In this document: positions 9,580-16,739 of the stretch, piece by piece | Position numbering within the stretch: position 1 is the first letter of the stretch | Layout of the letters: the number at the start of each line of letters is the position of its first letter | NCBI GenBank assembly: GCA_031553315.1 | Contig: JAVBLT010000021.1 | Coordinates: forward strand, 1-64,000 | Direction of reading: 5' to 3' | DNA from: JAVBLT01 sp031553315 | Lineage (GTDB): Bacteria; Verrucomicrobiota; Kiritimatiellia; RFP12; DVOR01 | DNA length: 64,000 nt | Notes under the pieces: generated by a model | What the model was told of the DNA's origin: nothing | Seen by the model: only the letters and a program-made list of their open reading frames with translations | Database searches by the model: none | Made by a program: the position numbers and the translations under genes

Positions 9580-10478
9580 ACAAAGCCCCCTCCCCCCTCT
9601 CCCGCCTCTGGAAGCGCCTCGACACCCGGCTCTGCCTCATCGCCATCATCATCTACACCATCGCCGCCCTCTACGGCGAAAGCGTCTACCGCTACTACCG
9701 CGCCATCGACCGCACCCCCTCCTACAACCAGGTCCACATGAGCGCCCGCTATGCGCCCCCCATGACCCGCGCCCCCGATACCGGCCACCTCTACATCCTG
9801 GGCAGCGACAACCTCGGGCGCGACGTGGGCCAGCGCCTCGTGCAGGGCGCCCGCATCGCCTTCCACGTCGGCATCATGACCTCCCTCATCGCCATCCCCC
9901 TGGGCGTCATCCTCGGCTGCCTCGGCGGCTACTTCGGCGGCAAGGTCGACAGCGTCGTCGTCTGGCTCTGCGCCACCGTTGCCTCCATGCCCGGGCTCCT
10001 CTTCATCCTCGCCATCGCCATGATCGTGGGGCAGGGGCTCACAGGGATCTACCTCGGCATCGGGCTCACCACGTGGGTCGGCGTCTGCCGCAACATCCGC
10101 GCGGAAGTGATCCGCCACCGCGACCGCGCCTACGTGCAGGCCGCCCAAGTGCTCGGCTACAGCCACCCCCGCATCATGTTCCTCCACATTTTGCCCAACA
10201 TCCTGCACATTGTGCTGATCTCCTTCTCGATCCGCTTCCCCTCCTCCGTGGCCACCGAAGTCTTCATCAGCTTCCTGGGCATCGGCGCCCAGGGCGAACC
10301 CTCCTGGGGCATCATGATCAACAACGCCCGCGTCCGCCTCTGGCAAGGCATCTGGTGGGAGCTCAGCTTCGTCACCCTCGCCATCTTCCTGCTCGTGCTC
10401 ACCTTCAACCACCTCGCCGACGCCCTGCGCGACATCTACGACCCCGCCCTCCGCTCCGGCAGAAAAGGCCAGACATGA
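9576..10478 (+). CDS. ABC transporter permease, OppC/DppC-type, 300 aa
   Basis: Second permease. The signature LGSDNLGRDVGQRLVQGARI (residues ~80-99) is diagnostic of OppC/DppC, and the EAA loop reads RDRAYVQAAQVLGYSHPRI. Five to six membrane segments are visible. The start is the ATG overlapping the previous stop codon (ATGA), not an in-frame ATG nine codons earlier inside the upstream gene. The stop overlaps hydE by four bases. OppD/OppF-type ATPases must be encoded elsewhere if the transporter is functional. Confidence 0.9.
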   Translation: MNKAPSPLSRLWKRLDTRLCLIAIIIYTIAALYGESVYRYYRAIDRTPSYNQVHMSARYAPPMTRAPDTGHLYILGSDNLGRDVGQRLVQGARIAFHVGIMTSLIAIPLGVILGCLGGYFGGKVDSVVVWLCATVASMPGLLFILAIAMIVGQGLTGIYLGIGLTTWVGVCRNIRAEVIRHRDRAYVQAAQVLGYSHPRIMFLHILPNILHIVLISFSIRFPSSVATEVFISFLGIGAQGEPSWGIMINNARVRLWQGIWWELSFVTLAIFLLVLTFNHLADALRDIYDPALRSGRKGQT

Positions 10479-11494
10479 CCCGGGAAAAAATCCTCGCCGC
10501 CCTCACAGAGCCCGACGCCTCCGCGCTTTTTGCCGAAGCCGACCGCGTGCGCCATGAATCCGTGGGCGACGCCGTCCACCTGCGCGGCCTCGTTGAATTC
10601 TCCAACATCTGCACCCGCCGCTGCACCTACTGCGGCATGCGCGCCCCCAACGCCACCCTCCCCCGCTACCGCATGACCCGGGAAGAAATCCTCGCCTGCG
10701 CCCGCCTCGCCGCCGAGCTGAAATTCGGCACCCTCGTGCTCCAATCCGGCGAAGACCCCACCCTCGAAGCCCAATGGGTCGCCGACCTCATCCGCGCCGT
10801 CAAAAACGAGACCCCCCTCGCCGTCACCCTCAGCCTCGGCGAACACCCCCAAGCCCACTACGCCCTCTGGCGCGCCGCCGGCGCCGACCGTTACCTCCTG
10901 CGCTTCGAAACCAGCGACCTTCAGCTCTTCCACCGCATCCACCCCGGATCCCCCCAGGGCAAAGAGCACCCCCGCATCGCCCACCTCCACACCCTTCGCG
11001 CCCAAGGCTACGAAATCGGCAGCGGCGTCATGACCGGCATCCCCGGCCAAAGCCTCCACGCCCTTGCCGACGACCTCCTCCTCTTCAAAGCCCTCGATCT
11101 CGACATGGTCGGCATCGGCCCCTACATCCCCGACCCCGGCACCCCCCTCGCCCAAGCCGCCCCCCTCGCCGAAAACCAGGCGCCCCCCACCGCCCAAACC
11201 GCCCTCCGCGCCATCGCCCTCACCCGCCTCCTCCTCCCCCGCGCCAACATCCCCTCCACCACCGCCCTCTCCACCCTCGACCCCGCCCGGGGCCGCCGCC
11301 TCGGCCTCACCTGCGGCGCCAACATCCTCATGCCCAACCTCACCCCCAAACACTACCGCGACCGCTACACCATCTACCCCGGCAAAATCTGCATCAAAGC
11401 CCCCGAAGCCGACGATCTCGCCGCCCTCTACCGCCTTTTTGAAGACCTCCGCCGCCACCCCGGCGCCGGCCCCGGCGGCCGAACGCCCGCATGA
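10475..11494 (+). CDS. hydE: [FeFe]-hydrogenase H-cluster maturase HydE, radical SAM, 339 aa
   Basis: Radical SAM enzyme that helps build the dithiomethylamine-bridged diiron subcluster of [FeFe] hydrogenase. The [4Fe-4S] cysteines are C46, C50 and C53 (CTRRCTYC). Family-specific blocks follow: LVLQSGEDP, VTLSLGEHP, GADRYLLRFETS, VMTGIPGQS, DMVGIGPYIPDP, NIPSTTAL, CGANILMPN and YPGKICIK. These favour HydE over the related BioB and PylB. It is translationally coupled (ATGA) to the OppC-like permease, an unexpected neighbour. hydF, hydG and a hydrogenase are not in the window. Confidence 0.9.
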   Translation: MTREKILAALTEPDASALFAEADRVRHESVGDAVHLRGLVEFSNICTRRCTYCGMRAPNATLPRYRMTREEILACARLAAELKFGTLVLQSGEDPTLEAQWVADLIRAVKNETPLAVTLSLGEHPQAHYALWRAAGADRYLLRFETSDLQLFHRIHPGSPQGKEHPRIAHLHTLRAQGYEIGSGVMTGIPGQSLHALADDLLLFKALDLDMVGIGPYIPDPGTPLAQAAPLAENQAPPTAQTALRAIALTRLLLPRANIPSTTALSTLDPARGRRLGLTCGANILMPNLTPKHYRDRYTIYPGKICIKAPEADDLAALYRLFEDLRRHPGAGPGGRTPA

Positions 11495-11517
11495 TCCCCG
11501 CCCGCGCTTGAGCAAAA

Positions 11518-11563
11518 GCACAATAAAACCTTGTTCTCCATGCAATAATCTTCATTATTGTGC
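11518..11563 (+). promoter_or_regulatory. nested inverted repeats upstream of the GH144-like gene
   Basis: GCACAATAA (11518-11526) is the exact complement of TTATTGTGC (11555-11563). Inside it CAATAAT (11543-11549) pairs with ATTATTG (11554-11560). The two folds share sequence and are mutually exclusive. This AT-rich patch is the only low-GC part of the gap before 11602, so an operator or leader-RNA structure is possible. Confidence 0.4.
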
Positions 11564-11601
11564 GTTTCTCCAAGCGAAACCCCACACGAAAAAGGTTCCC
11601 C

Positions 11602-13218
11602 ATGAAAAACAGCGCAGCATTTCTATTTACCGTGATGGCCGGATGCACCCTTGCCGCCCAAGATCCCGCCGTGCAAAAAGACCGGGCCCTGCTTGATCGC
11701 GCGCAACGCGAAACCTTCAATTACGCCTGGCAGCTCGGCCACCCCGTCTCGGGCATGGTGCCCGAGCGCTGGGCCGAAGGGCGGAAATCGGACCGCGTGA
11801 CCACGGGAGGCACAGGCTTCGGCATCGCGGCCATCGTCGCCGGAGCCGAACGCGGCTGGATCACGCGTGCCGACGCCGCCACGCGCCTGCTCACCCTCGC
11901 CACCTTCCTCCGAGACAAAACAGCCCGTAAAACCCTCCACGGCGCCTTCCCCCACTGGCTCAACGGCCGAACCGGCAAAACCATCCGCTTCAGCGAAAAA
12001 GACGACGGCGCCGACCTCGTGGAAACCGCCTTCCTCTTCGAAGGCCTCCTCATCGCCCGCGCGTATTTCAATGCGCCAAACCCCACGGAAACCAGCCTCC
12101 GAGCCATCGTCACCGAGCTCTGGCGCGACGTGGAGTGGAACTTCTTCACCCAAGGCGCCGAAGGCCCCCTCAGCTGGCACTGGAGCCCGAACCACGGCTT
12201 CGCCAAAAACCTCAAAATCACCGGCTACAACGAATCCCTCATCGTCTACGTCCTCGCCGCCGCCTCACCCACCCACCCCATTTCCCGTAAAACCTTCGAC
12301 GCCTGGAACCACACCCCCGGCTACAAAACCCGAAAAGCCTTCGGCTACACCCTCCAAGGCACCCGCCGCCCCGAAGGCGGCCCCCTCTTCCTCGCCCACT
12401 ACAGCTTCATCGGCCTCAATCCCTTTCTCATTTCCGATGAATTCGTCTCCAAAGGCTACGGCGTGCGCAACACCACCCAAACCCTCGTCAACCGCGCCTA
12501 CTGCCTCGAAGCCGCACCCAGGGAAAACCGTTATTCCCCCGAATACTGGGGCCTCACCGCCAGCGACATCAAAGGCGGCTACACCGCCTCCGCCCCCGAC
12601 AACGACCGCGCCACCATCGCCCCCACCGCCGCCCTTTCCAGCATCGCCTACACCCCGCTCTACGCCATGCAAGCCCTGCGAGCCCTCTACCAACGCACCC
12701 CCGCCATGCTCGGCCCCTACGGCCCTTACGACGCCTCCAGCCTGCGCGACGCCTGGGTCTCCGAATCCTACATCGCCATCGACCAGCTCCCCATCGCCTG
12801 CATGATTGAAAACTACCGTTCCGGCCTTCTCTGGCGCCTGCTCATGAGCGACCCCGACGTTCAGCGCGGCCTCGCCCTCGGCGGCCTGACCCCGCCCGCC
12901 CACAAAACCGGCTTCCCCGAAGCCGTGGTCACCCTCAAGCCCTTCAAACGCACCTATAAGCCCGACGCCTTTGAAATCACCCGCCACCCCGATACCGGCC
13001 TCTACGCCATCCCCTACTTCCTCGAAAGCGCCGACCCCGCCACCCTCACCCTCCAAGACCCCGAAGGGAAGACCCTTCTTTCCGTGACCCCCAAAACCGC
13101 CGCCGGCCGCAACCTCCTCACCTTCACCGCCGCCCCCACCCGGCCCACAAACGCCGTCCACACCCTCACCCTGAAAACCGCCGCCTCCGAACAGACCCTT
13201 CCGGTGCGGTTGTATTAA
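11602..13218 (+). CDS. secreted glucoamylase-like / GH144-type glycoside hydrolase, 538 aa
   Basis: Signal peptide at residues 1-18 (MKNSAAFLF...LAA). The mature protein follows the glucoamylase-like (COG5368 / Pfam Glycoamylase) pattern of an (alpha/alpha)6 barrel: ETFNYAWQ, SDRVTTGGTGFGIAAIVAG, LVETAFLFEGLL, LSWHWSPNHGF, ITGYNESLIVYVLAA, GYTASAPDNDRATIAPTAALSS and WVSESYIAIDQLPI. Characterised members of this family act on beta-1,2-glucans (GH144), but that specificity is inferred here. The last ~70 residues form a separate beta-rich tail. AAGG before 11602 and the signal peptide set the start; an in-frame ATG at 11560 gives a non-secreted extension. Confidence 0.8.
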   Translation: MKNSAAFLFTVMAGCTLAAQDPAVQKDRALLDRAQRETFNYAWQLGHPVSGMVPERWAEGRKSDRVTTGGTGFGIAAIVAGAERGWITRADAATRLLTLATFLRDKTARKTLHGAFPHWLNGRTGKTIRFSEKDDGADLVETAFLFEGLLIARAYFNAPNPTETSLRAIVTELWRDVEWNFFTQGAEGPLSWHWSPNHGFAKNLKITGYNESLIVYVLAAASPTHPISRKTFDAWNHTPGYKTRKAFGYTLQGTRRPEGGPLFLAHYSFIGLNPFLISDEFVSKGYGVRNTTQTLVNRAYCLEAAPRENRYSPEYWGLTASDIKGGYTASAPDNDRATIAPTAALSSIAYTPLYAMQALRALYQRTPAMLGPYGPYDASSLRDAWVSESYIAIDQLPIACMIENYRSGLLWRLLMSDPDVQRGLALGGLTPPAHKTGFPEAVVTLKPFKRTYKPDAFEITRHPDTGLYAIPYFLESADPATLTLQDPEGKTLLSVTPKTAAGRNLLTFTAAPTRPTNAVHTLTLKTAASEQTLPVRLY

Positions 13219-13238
13219 AACAGAAAGAGGAAATTGCC

Positions 13239-14027
13239 ATGCACCCCCCCAAAAAAACCATTGACCGTTTTTTGCGAGTTGAAACCGACCGCGAAACCTT
13301 TTTCGCTTTGCCGGTGGAGATGGAGGGTGGTTTATTTGTGGTGATGCCGCTTGAAAAGGCGCTGGGCATCAACGAATTCCGATTCACTCGCGCTTCGGGC
13401 GGCGACCTCGTCGCCTTTGGCGTGCCGCAGATTCCCGTTGACGGTATCACCACGTTAATCCGTTTTCCCGTCACGGAAAAGAATCTCGATTATTGGCGCA
13501 TGGCGGAGTGCAAAGAAGGGTCATTTATTTTCGACCGCGATGAAGAGGGGAATACCACGCAAAATTCCTCTGACGTCCCGGAACAATCGATTGGGTTTTT
13601 CACTGTTGGCGGCAAACTCGCGGGAGTAGTCTCGAGTTTTCCGAAATTCTACCCTTCACGGAAAGAGGCGGAAGAAGTTTTCTTGATTGGCGGAGCCGAC
13701 AGTCCCACTGCGATTTGGGTAACTCGCGGAGAGGGCAATTGGTTTATCCGGCTCATTGATCCGCTGATAAAGGCAATGATGCCGCTGATTGAAAAATTCA
13801 TGCTGTGGTGCGAGAAGCGTCAGGCCAAGCGCCCTGTTGTCGAGGCTTGGCCGTTTTGGATACATTTTGACAATTTGGTCTGGCAAAACATTGACCCGGT
13901 GATTCTCCAGGAACACGGCGCGTTGCTCAGCAAGATTATGGCAGGCAAACGCCCCAACCTTCCGCCGGATGATTGGGGTCACCCGGCGTTTGAGGGCATT
14001 TACAAAAGTTTTTCCGGAAAAAGGTGA
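13239..14027 (+). CDS. hypothetical protein, 262 aa
   Basis: No family recognised. It is soluble and cytosolic by appearance, with mixed alpha/beta character and a slightly amphipathic helix near 165-195. GAGGAAA lies upstream of the ATG. Base composition is more balanced and AT-richer than the C-rich block before it, suggesting different ancestry. It starts 20 bases after the GH144-like gene on the same strand, so co-transcription is possible. Its stop codon is directly followed, on the opposite strand, by a fragment of a raffinose-synthase-like gene. Confidence 0.6.
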   Translation: MHPPKKTIDRFLRVETDRETFFALPVEMEGGLFVVMPLEKALGINEFRFTRASGGDLVAFGVPQIPVDGITTLIRFPVTEKNLDYWRMAECKEGSFIFDRDEEGNTTQNSSDVPEQSIGFFTVGGKLAGVVSSFPKFYPSRKEAEEVFLIGGADSPTAIWVTRGEGNWFIRLIDPLIKAMMPLIEKFMLWCEKRQAKRPVVEAWPFWIHFDNLVWQNIDPVILQEHGALLSKIMAGKRPNLPPDDWGHPAFEGIYKSFSGKR

Positions 14028-14085
14028 ATGTTCCGGAGGCGTTGCTCAAGGGAAGGTCGAACTTCCAGAAGTGCTCGCCTTGGGC
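14028..14085 (-). pseudogene. remnant of a third raffinose-synthase-like gene (C-terminal fragment)
   Basis: On the minus strand this stretch reads GEHFWKFDLPLSNASGTFT, nearly identical to the C-terminus GEHFWKFDLPVSDAPGSWT of the gene at 14700-16730. The nucleotide match continues base for base over about 50 positions. There is no upstream coding sequence left. It is best explained as the decayed end of a former tandem copy. Confidence 0.75.
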
Positions 14086-14126
14086 GTGTTGACACTAACG
14101 AAAACCAATCATAATGATAGAGCCGA

Positions 14127-14642
14127 CTATTCTTTTTCGGGAATAGAGGGGATGAGGGCTTCGGCAACCGGCTTGGCCGGGAGGGGCGCAGCAATCGCGC
14201 CGGAAGAGGCTTCGGCAACCGTGTTGGTGGAAGGGGGTTCCGCCTGCCAGGTCTGGTTGCGGCCAAAGAAGCCGATCTTACCGCGGACTGTGAGAGACCC
14301 TTCTTTGTTTTTCCAAATCTCACAGGTGTAAATTTTACCTTTTTTGGGATCTAAAATTTTTCCGCCGGTAAATTTTTCGCCGGTGTCTTTCATGTTCCAG
14401 ATAATATCCAACCCGTTGATCTTGGGGTTTCCCTTGATGCCTTTGGCGGTGGTGTCGGGATTTTTGAAAAGCTTGACAACTCGACCGTAGTAGAGCCCTT
14501 GATGTTCATAAATGCGCACCAGGCTTTTGCTTTCGCCGGTTTCGTCGTCAATGGTTTTCCAAACGCCGGTTATCGGCTCGGCGGAAAAAGAGACTGCGGT
14601 GCTTAAAAATAAACACAATGAAGCCAAAATGAATTTTTTCAT
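14127..14642 (-). CDS. DUF2147-type secreted protein, 171 aa
   Basis: Signal peptide MKKFILASLCLFLSTAVSFSA, then a DUF2147 beta-barrel-like core: GVWKTIDDETGESKSLVRIYE, GLYYGRVVKLF, NGLDIIWNMK, GKILDPKKGKIYTCEIW and LTVRGKIGFFGRNQTW. Family members are periplasmic or secreted and of unknown function. The last 35 residues are a Pro/Ala-rich tail not typical of the family. AAGGAG six bases upstream fixes the start at 14642; an in-frame ATG 16 codons earlier lacks this. It lies between the Sip1-like genes and their remnant, as if the tandem array was interrupted. Confidence 0.8.
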   Translation of the reverse strand: MKKFILASLCLFLSTAVSFSAEPITGVWKTIDDETGESKSLVRIYEHQGLYYGRVVKLFKNPDTTAKGIKGNPKINGLDIIWNMKDTGEKFTGGKILDPKKGKIYTCEIWKNKEGSLTVRGKIGFFGRNQTWQAEPPSTNTVAEASSGAIAAPLPAKPVAEALIPSIPEKE

Positions 14643-14699
14643 GAGTTTCTCCTTGGCGGGGAGATTACTCCTTTCGGGAATCATTTTCAAGGTGATTTT

Positions 14700-16730
14700 T
14701 TATCGGATAAAGGTCCAGCTTCCGGGGGCGTCGCTCACGGGAAGGTCGAACTTCCAGAAGTGTTCGCCCAAATCAACCGCTTCGGGACCGCGGCCTTCAA
14801 GGCGCGGTTTTTCTTTCGACCAGATCACGAGGGGGCCGCTTTCGGCAAGGGTGAGGGTGAGGCGGTTGCCGCTGGTTTTAATGGCGGCGACGAGGTTGGA
14901 GGTGAGGTATTTGTCGGAGCGGCCGACGACGGCCCAGCCGTTTTGAACGGGCGCGAGGATGAAGAGGCGGTCGCTGAAGGCGGGAAGCTCGAAGGCGGAG
15001 ACGCTGCCTTCGCTCAGCATGGGGCAGCCGCGCTGGGCGGTCTGGTCGAAGAGGGCGACTTCTTTGGGCGCGGCGGGTTTTTCGGCGAGATAGGCGAAGG
15101 CGTCGGCATAATCGCGCAGGCGGATTTCGGCGGTGACGCTCGCCTTGCGGGGGGCGAGGAGGTTGTAGGCGCAGAGAGCGGCGGCGCCGTGGGGCAGCGG
15201 GGCGGCCACGCGGTAGGGCTTGGCTTCGTTGAGGGGGTCGATGAAGATGGAATCGGGCAGCGGCACGCCGGCATGGAGGGGGCGGAGGATTTTACCGTCG
15301 TGAGCCACGATGGGCATCACGAGGGAGGCGTCGATGGCGCGGGGGGCGTCGGAGAGGTACACGGCGGCGCGGGAGAGGGCTTTTGAGCGGGCCATCATGC
15401 CGCCGCAGAAGGGGTCGGAGGAGTGGAACATGTCGTGGTCGGGCTGGAGGGTGAGGGCGAGCCAGAGGGCGTTGTGGTAGGATTGCCAGAGGTGGGAGCG
15501 GGCGAAGTCGGCATTGTTGAGCTGGTAATCGATGGAGCAGCGCATGGAGGCGCTGTAGGTGGCGAAGAAGGGCATCACGCCGCCCATGGCCATGCAGTTC
15601 ATGAGGTCGATGTCGGCGGTGCGGCAGGCTTGCTCGAGGGCCTGGGTCATCCAGACGTTGCGGCTGACGGCCTGGGGCTGGCCTTGGATTTTCTCGAGGT
15701 ACTGGCATTGGGCGTCGATCTTGAGGAAATCGAAACCGTAGCCTTTCATGGTGCCGACGAGGTGGTCGAAGTAGGTCTGGGCGTCGGCGCGGGTTTTGCC
15801 GGGGTAGATCCAGGTGATGTCTTTGCCGTCGTGTTTTCCGTGGATCTGGAAGAGGCTGTCCTGGACGTTTTTGGGGAGGGTGTTGTCGGTGGAGATGCCG
15901 TTCCAGTAGCCGTAGTAGGCGTGCCAGGCGCCGAACCAGCGGAGTTTGTCGGAGCGCTCGGCCATCAGGCGCTTCCAGTTTGTGGGGAAGGCGTCGGGCT
16001 TGGGGGCCACGGTGAGGAGGCGGCCGAAATTGTTCTGCTGGTGGAAGCCGTCGTCGACCAGCATCCAGCGGATGGGGATGGGCGAGGCTTTGAGGGCGCG
16101 GGCGGCGTCGGAGAGGATCCATTCGTTGATGTTCTGCTTGTATTGCTCCCAGCTGCACCAGCCGAGGTATTGGAACATTTCGGGGTCTTTTTTCTCGGTG
16201 AGCGGGCGGAAGGAGCCTTTGAGCCACGGCAGGTTCATGGCCTGGCTCACGGCGGATTGCACGGCGGCGTAGGCGGAATCGGCGCTTTTGCCGACCACGT
16301 AGCGGGGCGTTATGCCGGCGGCGTCTTTCCCGTCGAAGGCGGCGGCTTCCACGGTGAAACCGGTTGTTTCGCTGAGTTTGACCCAGGAGAGGTGCCAATC
16401 GCCGTTGCCGGCTTGAAAGGGCACGGGGTAGATGGCGGCGTAGGAGCCGTCTTTGTAACGGAAGATCACGAGCGAGAGCTCGTCGTCGGGCGGCGGGAGC
16501 TGGGGCACCTTGAACATGGTGGAGTAAATCGGGTTGGAACGGATCTTGAGCGCCTTGGCGGGGTTGTCGCCGCCGGTGACCCACGGAAGCGTGCGGTTGC
16601 CCTGGGAGGGGAAACGGTTGGCTTCGGAGGTGAAGAAGCAGACGTTTTCGATGGAGGCGGTGAGGTCTTCGGGCAGGGGCGCGGCGAAGGCGGGGGCGGC
16701 GAGAAGGGCGATCAGAAGGGCTCGTTTCAT
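14700..16730 (-). CDS. secreted raffinose synthase/Sip1-like (GH36-related) enzyme, 676 aa
   Basis: Signal peptide 1-16, then a raffinose synthase/seed imbibition family protein (GH36-related TIM barrel). Visible barrel blocks are YLGWCSWEQYK, IPIRWMLVDDGF, GAWHAYYGYWNG, GFDFLKIDAQCQYL (candidate nucleophile Asp), NCMAMGG and LQPDHDMFHSSDPF (candidate acid/base Asp), with a beta-sandwich C-terminal part. Known members cleave or transfer alpha-galactosyl groups; plant enzymes make raffinose, while bacterial secreted relatives are more likely alpha-galactosidases (inference). It lies ten bases downstream of a close paralogue on the same strand, forming a tandem operon. Confidence 0.85.
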   Translation of the reverse strand: MKRALLIALLAAPAFAAPLPEDLTASIENVCFFTSEANRFPSQGNRTLPWVTGGDNPAKALKIRSNPIYSTMFKVPQLPPPDDELSLVIFRYKDGSYAAIYPVPFQAGNGDWHLSWVKLSETTGFTVEAAAFDGKDAAGITPRYVVGKSADSAYAAVQSAVSQAMNLPWLKGSFRPLTEKKDPEMFQYLGWCSWEQYKQNINEWILSDAARALKASPIPIRWMLVDDGFHQQNNFGRLLTVAPKPDAFPTNWKRLMAERSDKLRWFGAWHAYYGYWNGISTDNTLPKNVQDSLFQIHGKHDGKDITWIYPGKTRADAQTYFDHLVGTMKGYGFDFLKIDAQCQYLEKIQGQPQAVSRNVWMTQALEQACRTADIDLMNCMAMGGVMPFFATYSASMRCSIDYQLNNADFARSHLWQSYHNALWLALTLQPDHDMFHSSDPFCGGMMARSKALSRAAVYLSDAPRAIDASLVMPIVAHDGKILRPLHAGVPLPDSIFIDPLNEAKPYRVAAPLPHGAAALCAYNLLAPRKASVTAEIRLRDYADAFAYLAEKPAAPKEVALFDQTAQRGCPMLSEGSVSAFELPAFSDRLFILAPVQNGWAVVGRSDKYLTSNLVAAIKTSGNRLTLTLAESGPLVIWSKEKPRLEGRGPEAVDLGEHFWKFDLPVSDAPGSWTFIR

Positions 16731-16739
16731 GGCATTCCT

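Noticed and set aside
10475..11494. Biotin synthase (BioB) or PylB instead of HydE
   Set aside because: Blocks LQSGEDP, TLSLGEHP and GADRYLLRFETS fit HydE; no bio or pyl genes nearby.
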